Assembly: GCA_963754445.1 (NCBI GenBank)
Contig: CAVWFT010000002.1
Location: 1,922,001 to 1,986,000, forward strand
Origin: Bog-473 sp963754445
GTDB lineage: Bacteria > Actinomycetota > Acidimicrobiia > Acidimicrobiales > RAAP-2
Reading direction: 5' to 3'
DNA: 64,000 nucleotides
Position numbers and translations under genes: made by a program. Position 1 is the stretch's first letter; each line of letters opens with the position of its first letter. The notes under the pieces are model-generated. The model was not told the origin of the DNA and searched no databases. It worked only from the letters and a program-made list of their open reading frames with translations. This document shows positions 33,836 through 41,704 of this stretch, one piece after another.

Positions 33836-34873
33836 CTACCCGTCGTTCGGGTGCAACACGGAAGGCGAGTGGCGAAAGAATTGCTCGATGTCGTGCTCGT
33901 ACGTGTAGGAAGTCGGTGATCGTCCCGACTGCCGCCGGAGCCGCACCGATCTGATGAAGGTCCGTACCGCACCGGCGCTGGTCGCGTTGTAGGCGAAACC
34001 GGTGGACGCGAAGCGCCGGGTGTCCACGCCGCGCCCGTAGCGCAGGAGGTCCTCGAGCTCGGCCGGGAGGTCGAAGAGCCGCGCCAGGGGTCGGATCTTC
34101 AGTGGACTGAACGGAGAGAGGGGAACGAGCCGCGTCCCGCAGATGCTGGCGACCTCGCTCCATGGGAGTCTGCCTTCGCCGGCCACGTTGTAGAGGCCGG
34201 GAATGCCGGCGCGGGTCACGTGGAGGAGCGCCCGCACCACGTCGTCCTCCTCGACGAATTGGAGGAGCGGATCGAAACCGAAGATGGCCGGGGCCACGGG
34301 TCGAGCGAGGTTGCGGCTGATCGGGGTGGACAGGTGGGTCCCCAGCACGTTGGCGAAGCGCAGGACGGTGATCCGGGTGGCGGGGTTGTCCTCCGAGAAG
34401 TCGCGGACCAGGCTCTCCGCCTCGACCAGGGCCCGCTCGACCGAGTTCTTGACGGGGCTCGTCCGTGGCGTGTCCTCGAGAAAGGTGTTCGGGTCGGTCG
34501 CCGACGAGCCGTAGACCAGGGTCGAGGACTTGACGATGATGTGGCGGACCGACGATCCGGACGCCCCGGCGGCGGCCAGGAGGTTCATGGTTCCGATGAC
34601 GTTTATCTCGTGCATGGCGCGCCGGGGCACCGAGGCCGAGTTCGTGATCATGAAGGTGTGCAGGATCGTGTCCACCTGGGTCGCCTTCACGAGCCGGTTC
34701 ACGATCGAGTAGTTCTGATCGGCCCGGACGAACTCGGCCCGCTCGAAGGGAACGGAGGGCGTGTGGGCCCCCATGCCCAGGATCACGTCCATCGTCGGGT
34801 CGGATTCGAGCGCCTGGATCATGCGCCCGCCCCAGAAGGTGTCTGCTCCGGTGACCAGGATGCGTCGGGCCAT
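33836..34873 (-). CDS. NAD-dependent epimerase/dehydratase (GalE2/Rv0501-like)
   Basis: A 345-residue extended SDR. The N-terminal nucleotide loop is ILVTGADTFWGGRMIQAL, lacking the central Gly of the usual TGGAGFIG. Later elements are HEINVIGTMNLLAAAG, IVKSSTLVYGSS (catalytic Ser/Thr) and VRFANVLG-like ITVLRFANVLG, but the YxxxK is not in canonical form (NSVERALVEAE occupies the position). Catalysis is therefore uncertain. The ATG at 34873 overlaps the stop of the acyltransferase gene (TGATG). The pair corresponds to mycobacterial Rv0501-Rv0502, usually adjacent to bS22, which here lies at 1,885. Confidence 0.82.
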   Translation of the reverse strand: MARRILVTGADTFWGGRMIQALESDPTMDVILGMGAHTPSVPFERAEFVRADQNYSIVNRLVKATQVDTILHTFMITNSASVPRRAMHEINVIGTMNLLAAAGASGSSVRHIIVKSSTLVYGSSATDPNTFLEDTPRTSPVKNSVERALVEAESLVRDFSEDNPATRITVLRFANVLGTHLSTPISRNLARPVAPAIFGFDPLLQFVEEDDVVRALLHVTRAGIPGLYNVAGEGRLPWSEVASICGTRLVPLSPFSPLKIRPLARLFDLPAELEDLLRYGRGVDTRRFASTGFAYNATSAGAVRTFIRSVRLRRQSGRSPTSYTYEHDIEQFFRHSPSVLHPNDG

Positions 34874-35750
34874 CAGCCGAACCACACGCTGCGCCGGTCG
34901 CGCAGCATCTCGAAGACCGACTCCTGCAGCTGCGACCGGATCCGTTCGGACTCGTCCATGATGCGGCTCTTGGAATAGCGATCCTGGTCCGGAGGCACGT
35001 CGAAGTGGACCGGATCGAGCACGCGCAACGTGAACTTGGCCGGGAAGGGCAGGAGCGCGCCGATCGGACCGAAGGCCAGCAGGTTGGCCGTGACGGGGAC
35101 GTAGGGGACACCGAGAGCACGAGCGAGGTTGGGCAGTCGGAAGAGGACCGGCATGGCTTCCTCGGACCCGACCACGGCGATCGGGACGACGGGGACGCCG
35201 GCCCGCATGGCGATCTCGACGAAGCCGCCCCGGCCGAAACGCCGGAGCTGGTAGCGATCGGTGTACGACTTGGACGGTCCCTTGGTTCCCTCGGGGAAGA
35301 CCAACGCGAGCTGCCCCTGCTCCTTGAGCAGCCGGTAGGCATTCAACGGCTGGGCCGGCACGCCGCCCGCGGCGCCCACAACGTGCCGAGGACGGGAAGG
35401 GTGCGGAAGAAGTACTCGGCCAGTCCGTAGACGGGTCGATGGAGTTCTTTCTCGATCCCGTGCATGATCACCGGGGCATCCGAGGGAATGGCTCCCGCGT
35501 GGTTGGCCACCAGGAGCGCACCGCCCTGGGTGGGGATCTTCTCGAGTCCGTCCCACTCGGCCCGGAACCACTTCGAGTACATCGGCTCGTAGAGGGCCCG
35601 CATGACGGCCCGGGTCCGCTCGGATCGACCCCACTCGTCGACGTCCGACATGCGGGGGTCGGCGAGCCCTTCGTCCGTGTCGGCGGGGATCCGGATGGGA
35701 ACGATGGCGGTCGACCGGTTGTCGCCTGCCACCGGCCGACCGTTGGACAT
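34873..35750 (-). pseudogene. PlsC-type acyltransferase (Rv0502-like) interrupted by one frameshift
   Basis: The two halves of one acyltransferase lie in different frames. From ATG 35750 the first frame gives LYEPMYSKWFRAEWDGLEKI, ALLVANHAGAIPSD (acyltransferase His-Asp box) and AEYFFRTLPVLGTLW, then runs into a TGA at 35343-35345. The second frame picks up at about 35370 with AAGGVPAQPLNAYRLLKEQG, FPEGTKGPSK (block III) and a normal C-terminus. Joining them gives the expected LGTLW-x-GGVPA order with nothing lost, so a single-base indel near 35,365-35,380 is the whole defect. It could be a sequencing error or a recent mutation. Intact, it would acylate lysophospholipid-like acceptors. Confidence 0.8.
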
Positions 35751-35803
35751 CGTCCCATGGTACCGAGCACCCGGAGCCCGAGGACCTGGCGACAGATTCG
35801 CTC

Positions 35804-35827
35804 GACGCTCCCCGGCTGAGGAGCGTC
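35804..35827 (-). terminator. Hairpin after the NlpC/P60 gene
   Basis: GACGCTCC (35804-35811) pairs exactly with GGAGCGTC (35820-35827) around an 8-base loop. On the minus strand it begins three bases after the endopeptidase stop. No T-tract follows. It may end that transcript or attenuate read-through into the acyltransferase gene. Confidence 0.5.
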
Positions 35828-35830
35828 AGG

Positions 35831-37099
35831 TCAGGGGCGAGCGGCTCCGATCAGCCCTTCGGTGAAGATCGGCGCGTACGAGACGGTGGCGCCGGTATGG
35901 GGAGCCTGGACGATGGTGTCGGATCCGTAGGGTCCGGACCCCACGTACATCACGACGTGGTCGACTGCGGAGTCGCCGTCGAGGTTGTAATAGAACAGCA
36001 GATCTCCCGGTTCGAGCGCGCTGAGCGACACGTGCTGCAGGGCGGGCCACTGGACCTCGGTGGTCCGAGGAATGGAGATGCCCGCCTGGCTCCAAGCCCA
36101 CTGGACCAGGCCGGAGCAGTCGAAGCCGACGCCGGGCGTCTCGCCACCGAAGACGTAGGGCACGCCGAGCTGCGAGAGTGCGGCGTTCACTGCTCTGACT
36201 TGTCGCCCATCGCCGTCGGGCGTGCCGCTGATCGTCCCCTGGTAGCCCGACGAGCCCGCAGCGCCGTTGGCGGCGTTGGTCGCCGCGGCCTCGCTCGAAG
36301 ATCCGCCGACGGCGCCGGCCACCGAGGCGGCGCTGGCCGCGGCCGCGGCCGCCTGTTGGCGAGCGGCCGCACTGGCGGCGCGCGCCGCGGCGGCCGCTTC
36401 CTGCTGCGCCTCTTGGATCGCTGCCTGTGCCACCTCGGAAGCCAGCTGGCCCTTGACCTGATCGAGCGTCGCCTGGGTCGCGGCCGCCTCCTGCTCGTTC
36501 GCCGCAGCCAACGACTTGGCCTGTGCGGCCTCGGCCGCCGCTTGGGCCGCCGCCGTCTGCTCTTGGGTCTGCTGGGTCACCAGCTTCGATTCCGACTTGG
36601 CCAGCGCACCCTCGTCGCGTTGGAGGTTGCCGACGATCTGGTTCGTGTACTGGTTGCGGGCCTCGCTCTGCGTCGCCGACTGCGAGAAGTACGAAGCGAA
36701 GCCGGTTTCCGGCGTGCCGTAGATGTAGGCCGAGACCGCGTCGTTGGCGACGAGCCGCCTGTCCACCTTCACGGCGGCCCGGGCGCTGACCAGTTGCGCG
36801 GCCAGGGACTGCGCCTGGCTTTGGTCGTCCTGTTGGTTCTGTACCGCCGTGTCGTACTTGTCGTCGAGGACGGAGGTCTGCTGTTCCTCCTGCGCCAGGG
36901 TCGACTCGATCTGCGAGACCTGGGACTCGGTCGCGTTGATCTGCGACTGGTTGGGAGCAGGTCCGGGCAACGTCGTCGAGGTCGTGGCGCCTGCCGCGCC
37001 GATGGGTACGAGCCACGCGCTCATGGCCGCGGCGATCAGCGCCGCCTTCCCGACACGGGTCCGCCCGCGCACAGTGTTCCGACAATCCACTGCACTCAC
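35831..37099 (-). CDS. NlpC/P60 peptidoglycan endopeptidase with long coiled coil (RipA-like)
   Basis: A 422-residue secreted D,L-endopeptidase that cleaves peptide stems of peptidoglycan. The N-terminal signal peptide (KAALIAAAMSAWLVPIGAAGA) is followed by an extended coiled coil (about 50-255), very rich in Gln/Ala/Glu, then a Gly/Ser linker. The C-terminal NlpC/P60 domain has the triad Cys328 in GFDCSGLVQW, His381 in VDHVVMYVG and His401 in APHTG. The coiled coil probably autoinhibits or positions the enzyme at the septum, as in RipA and CwlO-type proteins. The GTG start is 155 bases from the divergent carboxylesterase. A hairpin follows the stop. Confidence 0.9.
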   Translation of the reverse strand: MSAVDCRNTVRGRTRVGKAALIAAAMSAWLVPIGAAGATTSTTLPGPAPNQSQINATESQVSQIESTLAQEEQQTSVLDDKYDTAVQNQQDDQSQAQSLAAQLVSARAAVKVDRRLVANDAVSAYIYGTPETGFASYFSQSATQSEARNQYTNQIVGNLQRDEGALAKSESKLVTQQTQEQTAAAQAAAEAAQAKSLAAANEQEAAATQATLDQVKGQLASEVAQAAIQEAQQEAAAAARAASAAARQQAAAAAASAASVAGAVGGSSSEAAATNAANGAAGSSGYQGTISGTPDGDGRQVRAVNAALSQLGVPYVFGGETPGVGFDCSGLVQWAWSQAGISIPRTTEVQWPALQHVSLSALEPGDLLFYYNLDGDSAVDHVVMYVGSGPYGSDTIVQAPHTGATVSYAPIFTEGLIGAARP

Positions 37100-37218
37100 C
37101 GGGCAAATCGTAACGGTTTTTCCAGGGCATTCTCGTCACCCGCCCCTGGCCCCCGGGTTGCGCCACCGTTCGCGCGACGTTCACGTGCCCCTGGTTTGCC
37201 GTTCACGCGATCGATCGA

Positions 37219-37247
37219 TTGACCGGGTGGGCGACCCTTCGTAGGGT
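37219..37247 (+). promoter_or_regulatory. Sigma70-type leaderless promoter of the carboxylesterase gene
   Basis: TTGACC (37219-37224) and TAGGGT (37242-37247) are separated by exactly 17 bases. The GTG start of the carboxylesterase follows seven bases later at 37255. This is the best promoter pair in the window and implies that the mRNA begins at the start codon. Confidence 0.65.
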
Positions 37248-37254
37248 GCTCGAC

Positions 37255-38826
37255 GTGGAGGGAGTCGTCGAAATCACCCAGGGTCGTCTCCGCGGTGTCC
37301 ACCGTGGTGACGTGTGGTCCTTTTCCGGCATCCCCTATGGCAGGGCGCCGGTGGGCGATTTGCGCTGGCGACCCCCGCTCCCGCCCGAATCATGGGTCGG
37401 GGTCCGGGACGCCTCGACCTTCGGGCCCATCGCACCCCAATCCGCGCCAGTAGCCGGGATCACGTCGCCGTCCGATCCCGAAGCGACCGAGCCGCAGAGC
37501 GAGGATTGTCTGTCGCTCAACGTCTGGACCGCCGCGCTCCCCGAACGCCCGACGTCGGCTCCGGGGGAGGGCAGGCCCGTGATGGTGTGGCTCCACGGCG
37601 GCGGGTTCACGTCGGGGAGCGGTTCGGTGTTCCTCTACCGAGGCGGCAATCTCGTGCGCAACGGCGACGTGGTCGTGGTGACGATCAACTATCGACTCGG
37701 AGCCCTCGGATTTCTCGGGCACCGCGGCCTCGGGGACCCGGAGGGTCAGGTGGGCAACTGGGGGATCCACGACCAGGTGGCCGCCCTCACCTGGGTCCGT
37801 GACCACATCGCGGTCTTCGGCGGCGATCCCCACAACGTGACCGTCTTCGGCGAGTCGGCCGGGGGGTTCAGCGTGTCGTCGCTCTTGGGCATCCCGGCGG
37901 CGGCCGGGCTGTTCCGCCGTGCCATCGTCGAAAGCGGTGGAGCGTGGGTGCACACCGTCGAGGAGGCCGAACGGGCGGGTGACCGCTTGGCTGCGCTCCT
38001 CGGTGCGGCACGCTGCACGCGCGAGTTCCTCCAGAGCGTTCCGGCGGCCGAGCTCGTGGCGGCCACGGAGGAGCTGGGCAAGCGACGACCCGATCCGGGC
38101 ATGCTCCCGCTGCCCTACCTCCCCGTGATCGACGGGGTCTTCGTGCCCCGCCATCCGATGGCCGCGGTGGCCAATGGATCTTCCGCCGGCGTCGATCTGC
38201 TGATCGGGACCAACCGCGACGAGCTCACCCTCTTCGGACTCGGCAATCCGGCTCTCTTCGCTCTCGACGCCAAGGGGGTGCGCGATTGGATGGCCAACGC
38301 TCTCCCCGACGTTCCTCCCGACGAGGTCCTCGAGGAGTACCGGGCCGCCCGCCTCGCCCGCTCCGAAGCGGTCGAGCCACGCGAGATGTGGGTCGCTGCC
38401 GGATCCGACATCGTCTTTCGGTGGCCCAGTCTGCAACTCGCGGCGACCCATGCCGCACGGGGAGGTCGAGCCTTCGTGTACCTCTTCGACTGGGAGTCAC
38501 CCGCCTTCGGCGGCATCCTCGGGGCCTGCCATGCCCTGGAACTGCCCTTCGTCTTCGGTGTCGTGGACGAGCCGGTCGTGCAGATCATCTCGGGCAGCGG
38601 ACCCGAGGTGGATGCACTCTCGACCGCCATGCAGCGGGCGTGGCTGGCCTTCGCCCGGGAGGGCGAGCCGTCCCACGAGGGCATCGGCGCCTGGGCCCCT
38701 TGGGACCCGCATCGCCGGGCCACCATGATCTTCGGCGCCGATATCGGGTCCGAGGATGCACCGCGCAATGCCGAACTCGCGGTGCTCGAGCGCTATCGGC
38801 CGCTGGTGGCCGGCGTCCCCTCGTAG
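37255..38826 (+). CDS. Type-B carboxylesterase
   Basis: A 523-residue esterase/lipase of the cholinesterase-like family. It has EDCLSLNVW (83-91), oxyanion HGGG (114-117), the nucleophile elbow FGESAGG (Ser201), the acidic member in the TNRDELT region, and the catalytic His in GACHALELPFVFG. There is no signal peptide, so it is probably cytosolic. The substrate is not predictable. GTG 37255 is preferred over an upstream in-frame start at 37219, because that start coincides with the -35 box. Its 3' end overlaps the convergent P450 gene by 34 bases. Confidence 0.92.
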   Translation: MEGVVEITQGRLRGVHRGDVWSFSGIPYGRAPVGDLRWRPPLPPESWVGVRDASTFGPIAPQSAPVAGITSPSDPEATEPQSEDCLSLNVWTAALPERPTSAPGEGRPVMVWLHGGGFTSGSGSVFLYRGGNLVRNGDVVVVTINYRLGALGFLGHRGLGDPEGQVGNWGIHDQVAALTWVRDHIAVFGGDPHNVTVFGESAGGFSVSSLLGIPAAAGLFRRAIVESGGAWVHTVEEAERAGDRLAALLGAARCTREFLQSVPAAELVAATEELGKRRPDPGMLPLPYLPVIDGVFVPRHPMAAVANGSSAGVDLLIGTNRDELTLFGLGNPALFALDAKGVRDWMANALPDVPPDEVLEEYRAARLARSEAVEPREMWVAAGSDIVFRWPSLQLAATHAARGGRAFVYLFDWESPAFGGILGACHALELPFVFGVVDEPVVQIISGSGPEVDALSTAMQRAWLAFAREGEPSHEGIGAWAPWDPHRRATMIFGADIGSEDAPRNAELAVLERYRPLVAGVPS

Positions 38827-40061
38827 CCGGGCCTCCTCGTCAGCCGGAGGGGGAGGTGTCGAATCCCGGTGTGCCGGTTGCTCCGTGTCCACTCCGGCGG
38901 ACCGTCGAGGGCGAAGGAATCGAAAGCGCCCAGCACCTCCTCGAGGGCGATCCGGATCTCCAGTCGAGCCAAGTGGGCGCCGAGGCAGAAGTGGGCACCG
39001 TGGCCGAAGGCCAGGTGGGGGTTGGGCCGGCGGGAGAGGACGAAATGGCCCGGCTGGTCGAACTGGGCGGCGTCGCGGTTCGCCGATCCTTCCCAGACCA
39101 CCACCTTGTCGCCCGGCCCGATCGTGTGACCGGCCAGCGCGCACTGTCGCGTCGCCGTGCGTCGCTTGGAGGGCGACGGCGTCGTCCAGCGGAGGATCTC
39201 CTCGACCGCCGTGTCAGTGCCGACGGTGCCGGTGCGCAGGCGTTCGAACTCGTCGGGCCACTCGACGAAGGCGAGCATGGCGCCGGCGATCGCATTGCGC
39301 GTGGTCTCCGCTCCCGCCGAGAAGAGGAGGGAGAAGAAGGCCGAGAGCTCGTCGTCACTGAGACGGGGCGGGTCGGCGTCGGGCAGCTCGGCGTGAATGA
39401 CGAGCGACAGCATGTCGTCGCGCGGGCGCGCCCTCTTCTCGGCCAACAGGGCGGCGCCGTAGTCGGCCAGGTGGCCCAGCGCCCTGGCGCGTTGGGGGCT
39501 CATGGAGAGGAAGTCGGTCTCGTCGGGGATGTCGAAGATGTGCTCCACCGCGTCGAAGAGCTGATGTCGATCGGCCTCGGGAATGCCGAGCAACAGGCAG
39601 ATCGCCTGCATCGGCAACTCGGCGGCCACCTCCAGCAAGAAGTCGCACCGTTCGCCGACGGCGCCGAGGAGGGCGCGCATACGTCGGCGCAGTTCCCCCT
39701 CCAGGTGCCGCACCGTGGCCGGCGTCAGGCCCTTGGCGACCAAGCGGCGGATGCGGGCATGCCTCGGGTCGTCCATCATGTTCAGCACGATTCCGGCCAC
39801 CGGAAGATCCTGGATGATCGTCCCGCCGTAGGGCCGCTCGCCGCCCGTTTCGGACGAGAACGTCTCGGGGTCGTTCAGGACTCGGAGGACCTCGTCGTAG
39901 GTCGACACCGACCAGAAGCCATCTCCATCGGGCGTGTGCTCGGTCGGGCGGTGCCACCAGACGGGAGCCTGCTCCCGATGCAGGCGGAAGACGTCGTGGG
40001 GAAAGCCGTCGGCGAAGATGTCGAGGTCGGTGAGGTCCAGCCCCTCCAGCGCATCGACCAT
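38793..40061 (-). CDS. Cytochrome P450, CYP124/125/142-like
   Basis: A 422-residue soluble P450. It has the I-helix AGAETT (249-254) with the acid/alcohol pair, ExxR at 288-291 (EILR), the PNPHLAFGHGAHFCLG heme loop with Cys359 as thiolate ligand, and the C-terminal SNRHTGIRHLPLRLT. The last motif resembles the terminal region of actinobacterial steroid and branched-lipid hydroxylases of CYP124/125/142 type (recognised, not searched). It needs a ferredoxin and reductase, which are not seen nearby. ATG 40061 has GAGGA 7 bases upstream. A longer frame to 40124 would run into the tRNA gene and is rejected. Confidence 0.92.
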   Translation of the reverse strand: MVDALEGLDLTDLDIFADGFPHDVFRLHREQAPVWWHRPTEHTPDGDGFWSVSTYDEVLRVLNDPETFSSETGGERPYGGTIIQDLPVAGIVLNMMDDPRHARIRRLVAKGLTPATVRHLEGELRRRMRALLGAVGERCDFLLEVAAELPMQAICLLLGIPEADRHQLFDAVEHIFDIPDETDFLSMSPQRARALGHLADYGAALLAEKRARPRDDMLSLVIHAELPDADPPRLSDDELSAFFSLLFSAGAETTRNAIAGAMLAFVEWPDEFERLRTGTVGTDTAVEEILRWTTPSPSKRRTATRQCALAGHTIGPGDKVVVWEGSANRDAAQFDQPGHFVLSRRPNPHLAFGHGAHFCLGAHLARLEIRIALEEVLGAFDSFALDGPPEWTRSNRHTGIRHLPLRLTRRPGYEGTPATSGR

Positions 40062-40109
40062 CGCCCAATCCTCACGGCGGCCGCCCGAGCGGTCAAGATT
40101 GGGGTTCTC

Positions 40110-40183
40110 GGGGGCGTAGCCCAATCGGCAGAGGCAGGGCGCTTAAACCGTCCCAAGTGAGGGTTCGAGTCCCTCCGCCCCCA
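40110..40183 (+). tRNA. Class I tRNA with UAA anticodon (nominal tRNA-Leu)
   Basis: A 74-base cloverleaf. The acceptor is GGGGGCG (40110-40116) with CGCCCCC (40176-40182), discriminator A. The D-arm is GCCC-AATCGGCAG-AGGC. The anticodon stem GGGCG/CGTCC encloses the loop CTTAAAC, with anticodon TAA at 40144-40146. The variable loop is only five bases (CAAGT), and the T-arm is GAGGG-TTCGAGT-CCCTC. The anticodon reads the Leu codon UUA, and the loop sequence equals that of Streptomyces bldA tRNA-Leu(UAA) as I recall it. Real tRNA-Leu, however, is class II with a long variable arm. The amino acid it carries is therefore uncertain. CCA is not encoded. Confidence 0.8.
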
Positions 40184-40261
40184 CCCGGTGTCGGGGTTCC
40201 CACGTTTTCCCTGGTAGACAGGTTTTGCGTCCTCCAGGGTGCCCGGACTGCGAGGCAACCC

Positions 40262-40945
40262 TCACTCCGTGAACCCGACGGAGGCGTGGCTGGCATCACA
40301 GAACGGCTTGTTGGCTGAAGCCCCGCATCGACACAACGTCACCCGGTTGCGAACCTCATAGGTCTCACCGTCGGCCGAGAACACGGCGATGCCGCCACGC
40401 ACCCAGATGGGACCCGCCAGCCCTTGAGCCGGATCGGAGACGATGCCGATCGACGGTGCGAATTCCGGCTCAATGTCGGTGTCCGCCTGGTGGTCCCGCA
40501 CCACCAGGCGCCCGGACGGGCAGAGCCCAGCCTCGCGGGCAGTCATCTCGGCGGCCTCGGATCCCTCCTGCTCCACCAGGTTCCATACCTGCCCCGCCAC
40601 ATCGCAAAATCGCGCGTATGCGCAGAGAGGCCGAGCGTCGGAGAGGGTCAGGGTCGGTCCCACCTGCTCGGTGGCCTGTTGGGCGTAGGGCACCCGACTC
40701 GCCGTCTCTGTCCCGTCGAACTTCACTCGGACATGGGAGCCGTCGCAGTAGGGCTTGGTAGCCGACTGACCGCAACGGCAGAGCGCGCAGGTTTGCTTGC
40801 GCTCGAACGATTCACCCTCCTGCCATTCTCTCGAATCGCCCTGATCATCGGCCACAATCGACTGGCGGGCCATCGGCACATCACCCTCGACCAGATACGG
40901 GCCGTTCTTGGTGACGGTGATCTTGAAACCCTCGGCTGCGTTCAT
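40262..40945 (-). CDS. Protein with two CDGSH iron-sulfur domains
   Basis: The 227-residue protein carries two CDGSH motifs: CRCGQSATKPYCDGSH (about residues 57-72) and CRCGASANKPFCDASH near the C-terminus. Each has the 3-Cys/1-His ligand set of a 2Fe-2S NEET cluster, the second with Ala for Gly. Between them is an LCAYARFCDVAGQVWNLV segment with two further Cys and a PSGRLVV stretch. Such soluble proteins act in iron/redox handling. The exact role is unknown. ATG 40945 has AGGAG five bases upstream. Codon use is visibly less GC-biased than in the flanking genes. It lies 78 bases from the unusual tRNA. Confidence 0.85.
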   Translation of the reverse strand: MNAAEGFKITVTKNGPYLVEGDVPMARQSIVADDQGDSREWQEGESFERKQTCALCRCGQSATKPYCDGSHVRVKFDGTETASRVPYAQQATEQVGPTLTLSDARPLCAYARFCDVAGQVWNLVEQEGSEAAEMTAREAGLCPSGRLVVRDHQADTDIEPEFAPSIGIVSDPAQGLAGPIWVRGGIAVFSADGETYEVRNRVTLCRCGASANKPFCDASHASVGFTE

Positions 40946-41108
40946 GCTCACTCCTTGCTCGCTCCCTGCTCAATGGACAGTGTCGACAAGCGGATCGATT
41001 CGTTGGCGGGGTTGTCGTCAGTTTCGAAACCACTTGATGTTCAAGGAAGGGACCCGAACGTTGACTGCCTACTGGACCAGGGAGGAATCTGTCGCGATCC
41101 ATAGTCCC

Positions 41109-41594
41109 TCACGTGTCCGTCGGCTGTGTCCGCACGTAGCGAGCAGCCTGCGTGCCGGGAGGGTTGTACACGCCGGGAATCACGTCAGGGTTCTCGACGC
41201 ACACTTCGCCCTCGAGGCCGTCAGGGTCCCGAAAGAAGATGCTGAGCATCGGGCCGAAGTCCGTCACAAATTCGTCGGCGGCGCCGCGGGCCATCAGGCG
41301 GTCCCGGATCTCCTCGAATGCGGCAAGCGAGTCCGCTCGGAGGGCGAAGTGGTCGAGGCGGCCCCTTCCGAACATCGGTACCTGCCGGTCAGCCTCCGTG
41401 TTTCCGACGATCTCGAACACATTGAGCTCGCAGAACTCCCCGATCATGATGATGGTGAGACGAGGGCCGGCGCCTCCGGGAAACTCGGATCCGTCACTCG
41501 ACACGACGGCATCGAAGACGTCTCGATAGAAGTCCTGAAGGCGGTCTGAATCGTTTGTGAGCGTCGCCACATGGTGCAGACCGTTGGTCAGCAA
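41109..41594 (-). CDS. VOC-superfamily protein (extradiol-dioxygenase/glyoxalase-like)
   Basis: A 161-residue VOC-fold protein. LHHVATLTNDSDRLQDFYRDVF supplies the first metal-ligand His and the helix. GRLDHFALRADSLAAFEEIRDRL supplies the second His, and FFRDPDGLEGEVCVEN the last ligand Glu. It has two half-modules as in ring-cleavage and glyoxalase-like enzymes. The substrate is unknown. The apparent start is TTG 41594. It is divergent from a MarR regulator with an operator-like palindrome in the shared 110-base gap, so it is a likely regulatory target. Confidence 0.8.
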   Translation of the reverse strand: MLTNGLHHVATLTNDSDRLQDFYRDVFDAVVSSDGSEFPGGAGPRLTIIMIGEFCELNVFEIVGNTEADRQVPMFGRGRLDHFALRADSLAAFEEIRDRLMARGAADEFVTDFGPMLSIFFRDPDGLEGEVCVENPDVIPGVYNPPGTQAARYVRTQPTDT

Positions 41595-41669
41595 GAGCTT
41601 GCCTTCGCTCTGCGAGGGAGAAACCTTGCGGATGCACTCTCTGTCGTCATCTCACCACTGTACGGATAT

Positions 41670-41698
41670 TTGTTGCTATGTCAACATTCCAGTACACT
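41670..41698 (+). promoter_or_regulatory. MarR-gene promoter with overlapping inverted repeat
   Basis: TTGTTG (41670-41675) and TACACT (41693-41698) are 17 bases apart. Six bases after the -10 is GTG 41705. The palindrome TGTTG-CTATGT-CAACA (41671-41686) overlaps the -35 and spacer, which is where an autorepressing MarR protein would bind. It would also reach the divergent VOC gene's upstream region. Confidence 0.5.
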
Positions 41699-41704
41699 CG
41701 GCTC

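Noticed and set aside
37100..37254. Possible c-di-AMP (ydaO-type) or other riboswitch upstream of the NlpC/P60 gene
   Set aside because: Such endopeptidase genes are often controlled this way, but the gap is only 155 bases, much is taken by the opposite promoter, and no conserved riboswitch core could be traced.
41678..41704. ATG 41678 as the start of the MarR regulator
   Set aside because: It lies inside the operator-like palindrome and upstream of the predicted transcription start, and has no Shine-Dalgarno. GTG 41705 fits the promoter geometry better, though this is not proven.
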